Shown piece after piece: positions 51,568 to 60,189 of a DNA stretch of 64,000 bases; the stretch's first letter is position 1; the number at the start of each line of letters is the position of its first letter. Source of the stretch: Olivibacter oleidegradans (GTDB taxonomy: Bacteria; Bacteroidota; Bacteroidia; Sphingobacteriales; Sphingobacteriaceae); NCBI RefSeq assembly GCF_042432805.1, contig NZ_JBHLWO010000001.1, positions 186,001 through 250,000 on the forward strand, read 5' to 3'. Below the pieces are notes generated by a model. It did no database searches and was not told the DNA's origin. It saw nothing but the letters and a program-made list of their open reading frames with translations. Both the position numbers and the translations under genes were made by a program.

Positions 51568-52344
51568 TTGAAAATTCTTGCAACCATAATCGTTTTACTA
51601 TTAGCTTCCATCTTCTTTGCTTCGGCACAAGAGCGGGAAGGTATTGTATTTGACAGTTATACCAAACAACGGATTGCACGCGTCTATATCTACAATACAG
51701 CGAACGACGAGATGAAGTATAATGATAAGCGCGGAGAATTTGCAATTAAAGCGAGTCCGGGCGACACCCTGATTGCCATTGTTAAAGGCTACCATGCCGA
51801 TACGTTAATCGTAAAGAAAGATCCCGTCATTGTTTTTAACTTACAACGATCGACTATCTGGCTAGATGAAGTAAGTATTATTGCGAAGCGTTCACCTGCG
51901 GAAATACTTGAAGATCGTAAACGGGAATACAGTTCGGCTTATCGAAAGGGAAATCCGGGCAGTTTATTATCGACCGGACCTACCGGAGCAGGCTTAAGTA
52001 TTGATGCGCTGTACTCTTTATTGAGTCGACAGGGCAAAAATGCACGTTTTTTACAGGAGCTTATCCAACGTGAATACGAAAACAATATGATCGACGCCCG
52101 ATTTACGCAAGCCATGGTAAAGCGCTTGACTAATCTAACAGGCGTAGCTTTAGAAGACTTTATGCATCAATATCGGCCATCATACCACTTTATTATGCAA
52201 GCCAATGATTATGAGCTGGGCAAGTATATACAGAGCTCCTATAATATGTACCGTAAAAACCCCAGTGCATATCGACTACAGCCATTACCCAGAGTGCAGC
52301 CTAACAAAGAAGAGGTAAAGATCGAACGATTGGATTCCAATTAG
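51568..52344 (+). CDS. Secreted CarboxypepD_reg-like protein, TTG start
   Basis: 258 residues, initiated at TTG (read as MKILATIIVLLLASIFFASAQ without the Met change, L first). No ATG or GTG lies upstream in frame before the stop at 51538, and the next Met would delete the signal peptide. After the signal come a carboxypeptidase-regulatory-like beta domain (EGIVFDSYTKQRIARVYIYNTANDE, GEFAIKASPGDTLIAIVKGYHADTLIV) and a C-terminal helical part (LDEVSIIAKRSPAEILEDRKREY...). Common envelope architecture in Bacteroidota; function unknown. Confidence 0.85.
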   Translation: MKILATIIVLLLASIFFASAQEREGIVFDSYTKQRIARVYIYNTANDEMKYNDKRGEFAIKASPGDTLIAIVKGYHADTLIVKKDPVIVFNLQRSTIWLDEVSIIAKRSPAEILEDRKREYSSAYRKGNPGSLLSTGPTGAGLSIDALYSLLSRQGKNARFLQELIQREYENNMIDARFTQAMVKRLTNLTGVALEDFMHQYRPSYHFIMQANDYELGKYIQSSYNMYRKNPSAYRLQPLPRVQPNKEEVKIERLDSN

Positions 52345-52463
52345 AGGCATTATTATTGCTTAAGAAAAGCAGATAAAATGCTTCCGACGATACGGGCATT
52401 AGTTTGGGTCGGAAATTATACGACCGAAGAGAGCCTCATCGTACAGTTTCGGTAATTATGTGC

Positions 52464-52494
52464 TTGGCATATAAGATCATTTTATCTAAGTTTG
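52464..52494 (+). promoter_or_regulatory. Promoter of the DUF3078-like gene
   Basis: TTG (52464-52466), 20-base spacer, TAAGTTTG (52487-52494), with CATTTTA before the box as at lemA and 49246. Leader of about 70 bases to the ATG at 52568. Confidence 0.55.
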
Positions 52495-52567
52495 TGGTTT
52501 GGATTGGAGTCAGCTGAGCGTAAGTATTCGGCAAAGGCAAACCAGCGTTAACAATAAAACTATTCTG

Positions 52568-53554
52568 ATGAACGTACGACATTTACTTGTTGCATTTATT
52601 CTCACGGGCGCATTTTTCTTCGCTAACGCGCAAAATTATGATCTCAATGATCTTCGCCAGGCCCCGCCAAAAAACAGCCTACCCGTTAGAACTCCCCAAA
52701 TGGGCATTCATGATGTAGAAGTACAGAACCCTAGTTTAGATTTAAAGGTTAACTATTGGCGGAATTGGACAAATTTCGCCATAAACGCGAACCAAGCTTC
52801 CTTTAGTGATAGCTGGAACAGTGGTGGTGTAAACTCTATCTCTTTAGGTGCCCTTTTTAATACGAAATGGGATTACACCAAAGAAGGTAAAAACTTTGTA
52901 TCTGAATTAGACTTAAGGTATGGAAAGATTAAGAATGAAAATCAACTTGCGCGTAAGAATCAAGACCGCATCTGGTGGGATAACAAGTACTCCATTAAAT
53001 TTTCTCAGAAATGGGCATTATTTGCAGCCTTGACCTTTGAAACACAATTTGATGCAGGTTGGCAGTATACGAACATTGATGGTGTAGACACCAAATCCAG
53101 AAAGATATCCAATTTCATGGCTCCAGGTTATCTTACACCCGCAGTCGGTCTTGAATATAAACCGGATCAGTTTAGTTCTATCCGTTTTGGTCCAGCGACC
53201 CGTATGACCTTTATTTTAGATGACCGAGTTCAATCGGTAAGGGAAGAAGATACTACTCGTTTCGGTGTAGAAATCCCTGGAAAATTCAAGAATGATGTGA
53301 GCTTTCAACTATTAGCTGGTACTGATCGAGATTTAACAAAATGGTTGCATTTAAAAACCACCTACGAATTTTTAGCTAATTTTGAAGAGCTTAGCACTTC
53401 AAGGCATCGCCTAGACGCCATCTTAGGGGTACGCGTCTCGAGGGTAATAAGCCTGTTGTTCAATGCGACCTTATTGTATGATCCTAATCAAATAGAGGAA
53501 CTGCAACGCTCTCAAAGTATAGGTATTGGTTTGAATTATAAATTTCCGAGATAA
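52568..53554 (+). CDS. DUF3078-like outer-membrane protein
   Basis: 328 residues from the ATG at 52568 (MNVRHLLVAFILTGAFFFANAQ, a good signal peptide). A TTG at 52499 would extend it but lies inside the predicted leader. The mature part is rich in amphipathic strands ending in aromatic residues (NWTNFAINANQASFSDSWNSGGVNSISLGALFNTKWDY, KFSQKWALFAALTFETQFDAGWQY) and ends GIGLNYKFPR, so it is probably a beta-barrel in the outer membrane. DUF3078-type proteins have no known function. Three bases separate it from the amidase gene. Confidence 0.83.
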   Translation: MNVRHLLVAFILTGAFFFANAQNYDLNDLRQAPPKNSLPVRTPQMGIHDVEVQNPSLDLKVNYWRNWTNFAINANQASFSDSWNSGGVNSISLGALFNTKWDYTKEGKNFVSELDLRYGKIKNENQLARKNQDRIWWDNKYSIKFSQKWALFAALTFETQFDAGWQYTNIDGVDTKSRKISNFMAPGYLTPAVGLEYKPDQFSSIRFGPATRMTFILDDRVQSVREEDTTRFGVEIPGKFKNDVSFQLLAGTDRDLTKWLHLKTTYEFLANFEELSTSRHRLDAILGVRVSRVISLLFNATLLYDPNQIEELQRSQSIGIGLNYKFPR

Positions 53555-53557
53555 CCT

Positions 53558-54424
53558 ATGCTGAAACATATTTGCTCATACGGATACATGGTCTTAATGC
53601 TATTTTTTCTAAGCGCCTGCGCTTCAAAAAAGAAATTTGCAGAGACTAATAAAATATATGAAAAGCAGGTAGAACAATTGGCTGAAGTAATTAAGCAACC
53701 TTTGCCGACTCCGCAGCACATGGCTTCTGCCGGATTGCCGTCTCCGGGAGTAGAAGGCCAGCGAAAAGATTTTGAGTGGGTAGGCACCGTTAATTTCAAT
53801 ATGCGCAAACCCAATTTTGTTATTTTACATCATACAGCTCAAGACAGTATTCAGCAAACCTTACGGACGTTTACGCTAGAACGTACACAAGTAAGTGCTC
53901 ATTATATCATTGATAAAGAAGGTAAAGTTTATCAATTGCTCAACGATTACTTACGAGCTTGGCATGCGGGTAATGGAAGGTGGGGATCCGTTACGGATAT
54001 GAATTCCGCATCTATAGGTGTCGAAATGGACAACAACGGTGTTGAACCTTACACTGAGCCACAGATAAACAATTTGCTCGTATTACTGGATACCCTCAAA
54101 GCTAATTATAAGATTCCTTCAGAAAACTTCATTGGCCATGGTGATATCGCTCCGGGACGCAAAGTAGATCCCGGCATCAATTTTCCATGGAAACGCTTAG
54201 CAGAAAAAGGGTTTGGTTTGTGGTATGACGACGTACTGCAAGCACCCCCCACCACTTTCAACCCGCTAGATGGTTTGCGTATTCTAGGCTATGATACCCG
54301 AAATGCTTCAGCCGCAATCTTAGCTTTTAAGAGACATTTTATACCTGAGGAAACCACTGAAGAGTGGACTCCTTTTGCACTTAGCGTGCTTTACAATCTT
54401 TATATCAAGAAAACAACCTTATAA
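53558..54424 (+). CDS. N-acetylmuramoyl-L-alanine amidase, lipoprotein
   Basis: 288 residues. Lipobox LSAC near residue 21, then an Amidase_2 (T7-lysozyme/PGRP-like) domain: first Zn-His in VILHHTAQ, SIGVEMDNNG, and the final Zn-His with Lys/Asp in GHGDIAPGRKVDPGINFPW. Cleaves the bond between muramic acid and the stem peptide. Last gene of the wall cluster, followed by a terminator. Confidence 0.93.
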   Translation: MLKHICSYGYMVLMLFFLSACASKKKFAETNKIYEKQVEQLAEVIKQPLPTPQHMASAGLPSPGVEGQRKDFEWVGTVNFNMRKPNFVILHHTAQDSIQQTLRTFTLERTQVSAHYIIDKEGKVYQLLNDYLRAWHAGNGRWGSVTDMNSASIGVEMDNNGVEPYTEPQINNLLVLLDTLKANYKIPSENFIGHGDIAPGRKVDPGINFPWKRLAEKGFGLWYDDVLQAPPTTFNPLDGLRILGYDTRNASAAILAFKRHFIPEETTEEWTPFALSVLYNLYIKKTTL

Positions 54425-54460
54425 AAAAGGAGTCATCTCTTACCAGATGGCTCCTTTTTT
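54423..54460. terminator. Bidirectional terminator amidase/glnS
   Basis: AAAAAAGGAGTCATCT pairs with AGATGGCTCCTTTTTT around CTTACC. A- and T-runs on both flanks serve the two convergent genes. Confidence 0.88.
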
Positions 54461-54480
54461 ATAAGGATCCAATTAATTAC

Positions 54481-56154
54481 TTAAGCTTCTTTCTGTGATT
54501 CTTTCGCCCATGTGTCGCGTAAGCCAACAGTGCGATTAAACACCAATCGATCAGGTGTCGACCGTGTATCGAGCGTAAAATAACCCTTACGAATAAATTG
54601 ATACCCTTTCCCCGGTACGGCATTTAATAAATCAGGTTCAATATAGACCTTTTCTAAAATCTCAAGACTATCCGGATTAATAGATTCTTTAAAATCACCG
54701 GTTGTGGCTAAGGGGTTTTCAGCCTTAAATAAACGATCGTAAAGTCTTACCTCCGCTGTTTTCGCATGTGGTACACTTACCCAGTGAATTGTTCCTTTCA
54801 CTTTTAGGCCACTTGTGTCCTCTCCACTTTTTGAGTTTGGAATATAGCTACAATGGATTTCTGTGACATTACCGTCTCCATCTTTTACGAAACTATCACA
54901 TGTAACGATATAAGCATGCTTTAAACGAACACTTAATCCAGGGCCTAAACGGAAGAATTTCTTAGGTGCATTTTCCATAAAATCCTCGCGTTCAATCCAT
55001 AGTTCACGACTAAAAGGAATCACTCTTTCCCCCTCACCACCTTCCACCTCCGGATTGTTTTCTCCATGTAACAGTTCTTCTTTTTCCTCCGGATAGTTTG
55101 TTATAATCAGTTTTACCGGATCCAGCACCGCCATTCTACGCCAAGCCGTTTTGTTTAAATCTTCGCGGATGCAAAATTCCAACAGGCTTACGTCAATTAC
55201 GTTTTCCCGCTTTGCCACCCCAATTCGCTCGCAAAAATTACGGATACTTGCAGGCGTATATCCTCGTCTTCTTAATCCGCTGATGGTAGGCATTCGAGGA
55301 TCATCCCATCCTTCCACATGCTTTTCGTTTACCAGTTGCAGTAATCGGCGTTTGCTCATGACGGTATAAGTCATATTCAATCGTGCAAACTCATATTGTT
55401 TAGATGGGAAGATACCAATATGCTCGATTAACCAATCATATAAAGCCCGATGTGGTATAAATTCCAGCGTACAAACAGAATGTGTGATCCGCTCAATCGA
55501 ATCACTTTGTCCATGCGCGAAATCATACATCGGGTAAATACACCAAGCATCCCCCGTACGGTGGTGATGCGCGTGTTTTATACGATAGAGTAAAGGATCG
55601 CGCATATGCATGTTTGGATTGGCCAGGTCGATTTTCGCCCTCAACACTTTACTTCCATCGGGATATTTTCCATCCTTCATTTCTGCGAATAAACGAAGGT
55701 TTTCCTCCACCGTCCGGTCTCTATAGGGAGTCGGCTTACCTGGTTCGGTAGGTGTCCCTTTACTTGCAGCGATCTCTTCCGGTGTACTATCGTCGACATA
55801 GGCTAAACCCTTTTCTATCAAGCTCACGGCATATCCGTATAGCGTATCGAAATAGTCCGATGTATACAGCTCCTCGGCCCATTGGAAACCAAGCCATTTG
55901 ATATCATTTTTAATACTTTCCACGTATTCAATGTCTTCCGTAACCGGATTGGTATCATCAAAACGCAGATTAGTTTTACCATTATATTTTTGTGCCAAAC
56001 CAAAATTTAAACAAATCGACTTCGCGTGACCGATATGTAAATAACCGTTTGGTTCCGGCGGGAATCGCGTCAGCACCCTACCGTCATTTTTCCCATTTTT
56101 TATATCTTCCTCAATAATTTCCTCCAGGAAATTCAATGATTTCTCTTCGTTCAT
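54481..56154 (-). CDS. glnS: Glutaminyl-tRNA synthetase
   Basis: 557 residues from the ATG at 56154. Class I synthetase: FPPEPNGYLHIGHAKSICLNF holds the HIGH motif, VMSKRRLLQLV the KMSKS equivalent, and the two-domain beta-barrel anticodon-binding part follows. Charges tRNA-Gln directly. GlnRS is patchily distributed in bacteria; Bacteroidota commonly have it. Located between two terminators, so monocistronic. Confidence 0.97.
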   Translation of the reverse strand: MNEEKSLNFLEEIIEEDIKNGKNDGRVLTRFPPEPNGYLHIGHAKSICLNFGLAQKYNGKTNLRFDDTNPVTEDIEYVESIKNDIKWLGFQWAEELYTSDYFDTLYGYAVSLIEKGLAYVDDSTPEEIAASKGTPTEPGKPTPYRDRTVEENLRLFAEMKDGKYPDGSKVLRAKIDLANPNMHMRDPLLYRIKHAHHHRTGDAWCIYPMYDFAHGQSDSIERITHSVCTLEFIPHRALYDWLIEHIGIFPSKQYEFARLNMTYTVMSKRRLLQLVNEKHVEGWDDPRMPTISGLRRRGYTPASIRNFCERIGVAKRENVIDVSLLEFCIREDLNKTAWRRMAVLDPVKLIITNYPEEKEELLHGENNPEVEGGEGERVIPFSRELWIEREDFMENAPKKFFRLGPGLSVRLKHAYIVTCDSFVKDGDGNVTEIHCSYIPNSKSGEDTSGLKVKGTIHWVSVPHAKTAEVRLYDRLFKAENPLATTGDFKESINPDSLEILEKVYIEPDLLNAVPGKGYQFIRKGYFTLDTRSTPDRLVFNRTVGLRDTWAKESQKEA

Positions 56155-56231
56155 AAGGCACAAACTTAGCTAAAATTCTCTGATGAAAAAGTATGCTGAA
56201 AAAATTTAATGCTTTCTATTCTCTACATTAA

Positions 56232-56265
56232 AAACAAGAAAGGCCGTCCTCTTCGGACAGCCTTC
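56232..56265 (-). terminator. Terminator after the cold-shock gene
   Basis: On the minus strand AAGGCTGTCC pairs with GGACGGCCTT around GAAGA, followed by TCTTGTTTTT. Confidence 0.8.
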
Positions 56266-56288
56266 ATACGATTTATATTATTACTATC

Positions 56289-56480
56289 CTAGATAACTTT
56301 AACATTTACCGCATTTAAGCCTTTCTTTCCCTGTTCAACCTCGTAAGATACGTGGTCGTTTTCACGGATAGAATCGATAAGGCCAGATGAATGAACGAAG
56401 ATATCGCCTCCACCAGCATTTGGAACGATGAAACCGAAACCTTTCGTTTCATTAAAGAATTTTACTACTCCTTCTTGCAT
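56289..56480 (-). CDS. Cold-shock protein (CspA family)
   Basis: 63 residues, a single cold-shock domain: GVVKFFNETKGFGFIVP contains RNP1-like KGFGFI, and GGDIFVHSSGL the RNP2-like segment. Ends EVEQGKKGLNAVNVKVI. Single-stranded nucleic-acid-binding RNA chaperone. -7 box TACCTTTG at 56512-56519 (minus). Adjacent to a DEAD-box helicase, a frequent functional pairing in cold adaptation. Confidence 0.96.
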   Translation of the reverse strand: MQEGVVKFFNETKGFGFIVPNAGGGDIFVHSSGLIDSIRENDHVSYEVEQGKKGLNAVNVKVI

Positions 56481-56511
56481 TGTATTGTATTGAATTTATT
56501 AATAATTAGAG

Positions 56512-56519
56512 CAAAGGTA
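56512..56519 (-). promoter_or_regulatory. -7 box for the cold-shock gene
   Basis: TACCTTTG on the minus strand, 31 bases before the ATG. Confidence 0.45.
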
Positions 56520-56578
56520 AGGATATTAATCTAAGATTTTCTTAATAAAATATTTATTTATAAAATCTTAACAAAAAA

Positions 56579-57838
56579 TTAGCCTATTCTATTCCCTTTT
56601 TGTGCGCTGGCAGGTCTGAATCGGCGTTTTTTCCGATTTTTATTTGTTGACGCTTTTTCTGATTTGTTCTGTAACGGTCGTTTCGGGAGAGGTACAGCCA
56701 CAAACTTATCAGTCGCAGGAAAAGGATGCTCATTGATCACGGGAATGGCCTGATTTGTTAAATTGTTTATACTTTGCAAATAGGGCCGTTCCTCCAGATC
56801 GCAAAATGAAAGAGCTTTACCGCTCGCACCCGCCCTACCGGTACGGCCAATACGATGCACGTAAGTTTCAGGCTCGTTTGGGAGATCAAAGTTGATCACA
56901 AATTTAAGTTCTTCAACATCGATTCCACGAGCTGCGATATCCGTCGCAATAAGTACTTTTAGCTGGCCGCTCTTAAAAGCTTGAAGTGCATTTTGTCGGG
57001 CATTCTGCGATTTATTTCCATGAATAGCTGCTGCTTGAACACCTTGTTTCGCCAAGAACTTTACCAAACGGTCTGCACCATGCTTCGTCCGCGTAAACAC
57101 CAGCACATGATCACGCACTTCACTCTTTAAAAGGTGTAAAAGCAACTTCGGCTTATTTGCCTTATCAACAGCGTATACTACTTGAGTCACTTTTTCGGCT
57201 GTTGAAGAAACCGGTGTTACCTCTACACGTACCGGGTTCTTTAAAAGCGTATTCGCGAGTTTCGTAATTTCGGGCGGCATGGTTGCTGAAAAGAAAAGCG
57301 TCTGTCGCTTTATTGGCAAAAGAGCAACAACTTTTTTAATATCATGAATGAATCCCATATCCAACATTCGATCCGCCTCGTCTAGCACGAAGTGAGAAAC
57401 AGCCCGAAGGGTAAGCACCCGCTGTCCAACCAAATCCAAAAGACGTCCGGGAGTCGCTACCAATATATCGATTCCTTTTTTTAATCCTGAAATCTGCGTA
57501 TTAATATTAACCCCTCCATAAACGACTTGATGTTTTAAGGGTAGCAGTTGGCCATACGTAGCGATACTCTCGTTAATTTGGATAGCCAATTCCCGCGTGG
57601 GGGCCAACACCAAAGCTTTCACTGCTTTCTCTTTATTAGGCAGGCTGTTCAGTTGCTGCAAAATAGGCAGAATAAAAGCCGCAGATTTGCCCGTACCTGT
57701 TTGGGCGCAACCGAGTAAATCTCTTCCTGAAAGTACAACGGGAATCGCTTGGGACTGTATGGGTGTGGGGGTTTCGTACCCCTCCTTATGTATTGCCTTC
57801 AATAAAGGATCAATAAGCTTCAGTTCTTTAAATGACAA
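56579..57838 (-). CDS. DEAD-box RNA helicase (RhlE-like)
   Basis: 419 residues. Q motif YETPTPIQSQAIP, motif I AQTGTGKSA (45-53), Ib TPGRL, II DEAD, III SAT, IV-VI through HRIGRTGRAG. The C-terminal tail is short, basic and low-complexity (KSEKASTNKNRKKRRFRPASAQ), as in RhlE-type helicases. Unwinds RNA duplexes in ribosome assembly or mRNA decay. Promoter TATCTTTG at 57897-57904 with CAA (TTG on the minus strand) at 57927-57929. Confidence 0.94.
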   Translation of the reverse strand: MSFKELKLIDPLLKAIHKEGYETPTPIQSQAIPVVLSGRDLLGCAQTGTGKSAAFILPILQQLNSLPNKEKAVKALVLAPTRELAIQINESIATYGQLLPLKHQVVYGGVNINTQISGLKKGIDILVATPGRLLDLVGQRVLTLRAVSHFVLDEADRMLDMGFIHDIKKVVALLPIKRQTLFFSATMPPEITKLANTLLKNPVRVEVTPVSSTAEKVTQVVYAVDKANKPKLLLHLLKSEVRDHVLVFTRTKHGADRLVKFLAKQGVQAAAIHGNKSQNARQNALQAFKSGQLKVLIATDIAARGIDVEELKFVINFDLPNEPETYVHRIGRTGRAGASGKALSFCDLEERPYLQSINNLTNQAIPVINEHPFPATDKFVAVPLPKRPLQNKSEKASTNKNRKKRRFRPASAQKGNRIG

Positions 57839-57896
57839 TATATCAGTGTATTAGTTGTAATAAAAACCATTATCCGTTCTAGGATATGCATTGTTG

Positions 57897-57929
57897 CAAA
57901 GATACGATTTAACTTCCATAAAGCTTCAA
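57897..57929 (-). promoter_or_regulatory. Promoter of the DEAD-box helicase gene
   Basis: Minus-strand TTG, 22-base spacer, TATCTTTG, 59 bases before the ATG. Confidence 0.5.
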
Positions 57930-57994
57930 TGAAAACAGATAGTTGCTTTATGACCGTATTTATATAGCTGATTTCAGGGATCTTCTCACCTTAT

Positions 57995-58027
57995 TTTGGA
58001 GCTATGAAAGGTTTTATGGTATGTTTG
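57995..58027 (+). promoter_or_regulatory. Promoter of the M48 peptidase gene
   Basis: TTTG (57995-57998), 21-base spacer, TATGTTTG (58020-58027), 33 bases before the ATG: a good match to the Bacteroidota -33/-7 consensus. Confidence 0.55.
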
Positions 58028-58060
58028 TCTCGACATCGGTAATTACTATAAAACACCCAT

Positions 58061-58849
58061 ATGAAAACAATTAAACTTGCTATTCTTTCTGCACTAACAA
58101 TCATGTGCATTCATGCTCAGGCACAATTTAAATTAAATACAAAAAGTATCAAGGCAGCGACTACAGCAGCAAAGGCAATTACCTTATCAGACGATGAGGT
58201 AATAGGTTATGCAAAGGAGTACATGGTTTGGATGGACGAAAATAACCCCGTTGCACCGGAGGATCATGAATTAGCCCAACGCCTAGCCAAACTAACGAAA
58301 GATTTAACTAACCACGATGATTTAAGCCTGAACTTCAAAGTATATTTAGTTCGTGACATCAACGCATTTGCCTGTGCCGATGGCAGTGTACGCGTATGTG
58401 CAGGTCTAATGGAAGTGATGGATGATAACGAAGTATTAGGCGTTATCGGCCATGAAATTGGTCACGTAAAAAACAAAGACTCGAAAGATGCTTTCCGTAC
58501 TGCTCTATTAAGCTCTGCCTTAAAAGACGGTGTGGGATCACAGGGAGGCACAGCCGGAGCACTTAGTGACTCTAAGTTAGGAGAATTGGGTACTGCTGTT
58601 GCTAATTCGTCTTTCTCCCGTTCGCAAGAAAGTGCCGCGGATATCTACGGTTATGAACTACTAAAAGCGCAAAAGGTCAACCCGTGGTATATGGCCACCG
58701 CTTTTGAGAGTCTGGCTAAACAAAGTGAAGGCACTGAAAAAGCGTCCACCATGCAGCGCTTGATGTCTTCCCATCCAGATACAGAAAAACGCATTAAAGT
58801 AATGTCTGAAAAAGCGACTAAAGAAGGCTTTGAAAAACCGGTTAAGTAA
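58061..58849 (+). CDS. M48-family zinc metalloprotease, periplasmic
   Basis: 262 residues with a signal peptide (to HAQA, about residue 21) and no membrane helices. Zinc motif HEIGH at 131-135 and third ligand E190 in SQESAADIYGYELL, the LoiP/YggG-like arrangement. NAFACADGSVRVCAGLMEVMDDNEVLGVIG is characteristic. Probably degrades damaged envelope proteins. Monocistronic; its stop codon lies at the edge of a terminator shared with the convergent gene. Confidence 0.93.
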   Translation: MKTIKLAILSALTIMCIHAQAQFKLNTKSIKAATTAAKAITLSDDEVIGYAKEYMVWMDENNPVAPEDHELAQRLAKLTKDLTNHDDLSLNFKVYLVRDINAFACADGSVRVCAGLMEVMDDNEVLGVIGHEIGHVKNKDSKDAFRTALLSSALKDGVGSQGGTAGALSDSKLGELGTAVANSSFSRSQESAADIYGYELLKAQKVNPWYMATAFESLAKQSEGTEKASTMQRLMSSHPDTEKRIKVMSEKATKEGFEKPVK

Positions 58850-58888
58850 AACGAAAAGAGGGAGCTTGAAACTCCCTCTTTTCGTTTT
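58848..58888. terminator. Bidirectional terminator overlapping both stop codons
   Basis: AAAACGAAAAGAGGGAG and CTCCCTCTTTTCGTTTT form a perfect 17-base stem with a 7-base loop. The left arm begins inside the M48 stop codon and the right arm ends inside the convergent amidohydrolase stop. Confidence 0.9.
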
Positions 58889-60185
58889 ACTTTTGTCCGT
58901 ATTTATACTCAAATCGCTCAAACAATTGTTTATGCAAATTATCTAAATTAATATCTCTTCCCCCAATGAACGCCTTTTCCAACTGATTTCCTTTCATATC
59001 AAGAGCGTCTCCTACGGAGAGAAATAGATTCGCATCCTTCCCAAGTTCTAAACTACCCGTTGTTTGATCAATTCCCAAAATTTTCGCGGTGTTTAAGGTA
59101 ATAGTAGCCAGTGCTTTTTCTTTATCCAAACCAAATGCAGCCGCGGTACCGGCCATAAAAGGCAAGTTACGTTGTTGCCAAAAACCATCCATCCCGTAAG
59201 CGACCAGAAGTCCTGCATCTGATAAGAGTTTCGCTTGCTTATAGGGTAAATTAACATCATCATCTTCATTCGCAGGAAGCGAATGCGCCTGATGTATGAT
59301 GATCGCAATATCATTTTCTTTCAAAAAAGCACTGACAAGATGAGCTTCCGCTCCTCCTACTAATACCGGCTTCAATCCATAATCTTTGAAAAATTGTACC
59401 GCTGCAATGATATCGTTCTTTTTATCAACATGAACCATGAGCTTTCTTGAACCGTCAAAGACCTTTCGAAAAGCTTCTAACCGCCCATTGAACACGTCTG
59501 GTTTATCTACGGCGCAATAAGCGCTTGCATCGGTTAATAAATCCGCCAAGGTAGTGCGTTCCTTTCGGATCCGTTCCTTTTGCTCCTCTTCATTGGTTGC
59601 ACCAAAACGTGCATAGCGAATACTGGGCCAATTAATATGGATCGCATCGTCCTTTTTATAAGCAGCGTCTTCCCAATTCCATGCATCGAGTTGCACTATG
59701 GACGACTGACCAGTAACCAATCCTCCTTCGGGCGTCACTTGCGCCAATAATATACCGTTAGTGCGCAAGGTATTAATCACCTTAGAATCGGTGTTATAGG
59801 CAATCAGCGCACGCACGTGCGCGTTATTTCCCCCTACTTCTGTATTATCAACTGTCGCTCTCACCGCTTCGATTTCCACTAAGCCCAAATTGGTAACAGG
59901 CGCAATAAATCCAGGATAAAGATGTTTTCCATGGGCATCAATGGTCTCCGTGGCATTAGGTGCTCCGGACCCATCGCCCACATAAGTGATTTTTCCCTTA
60001 TCAAAGACTAAGGTACCGTTTGTTATTACCTGTCCATTGCCTATGTGAATAGTGGCTCCTTTTATGCTAATGGCTGAAGTTTGCGCCTTTGCCGGATAAA
60101 CGGTTGGCTGCGCCTGAGCCCAAACTCCGGCCAGCAGGAATAAACTTAGGCTGTATATGTATTTAAAAGTGAACTGCATCGTCAT
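58887..60185 (-). CDS. Amidohydrolase-like protein lacking the HxH motif
   Basis: 432 residues from the ATG at 60185 (alternatives 60179 and 60206). Signal peptide ends at WAQAQ. Amidohydrolase fold hallmarks: IKGATIHIGNGQVITNGTLVFDKGKITYVG, HGKHLYPGFIAPVTNLGLVE, TLNTAKILGIDQTTGSLELGKDANLFL. Where active enzymes read GLIDxHxH, this has GFIAPVTN, so the first metal pair is missing; VHVDKKND and a late Asp (AYGMDGF) remain. It may be a non-catalytic partner of the larger upstream enzyme, whose stop codon lies five bases away. Confidence 0.82.
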   Translation of the reverse strand: MTMQFTFKYIYSLSLFLLAGVWAQAQPTVYPAKAQTSAISIKGATIHIGNGQVITNGTLVFDKGKITYVGDGSGAPNATETIDAHGKHLYPGFIAPVTNLGLVEIEAVRATVDNTEVGGNNAHVRALIAYNTDSKVINTLRTNGILLAQVTPEGGLVTGQSSIVQLDAWNWEDAAYKKDDAIHINWPSIRYARFGATNEEEQKERIRKERTTLADLLTDASAYCAVDKPDVFNGRLEAFRKVFDGSRKLMVHVDKKNDIIAAVQFFKDYGLKPVLVGGAEAHLVSAFLKENDIAIIIHQAHSLPANEDDDVNLPYKQAKLLSDAGLLVAYGMDGFWQQRNLPFMAGTAAAFGLDKEKALATITLNTAKILGIDQTTGSLELGKDANLFLSVGDALDMKGNQLEKAFIGGRDINLDNLHKQLFERFEYKYGQK

Positions 60186-60189
60186 TGTA

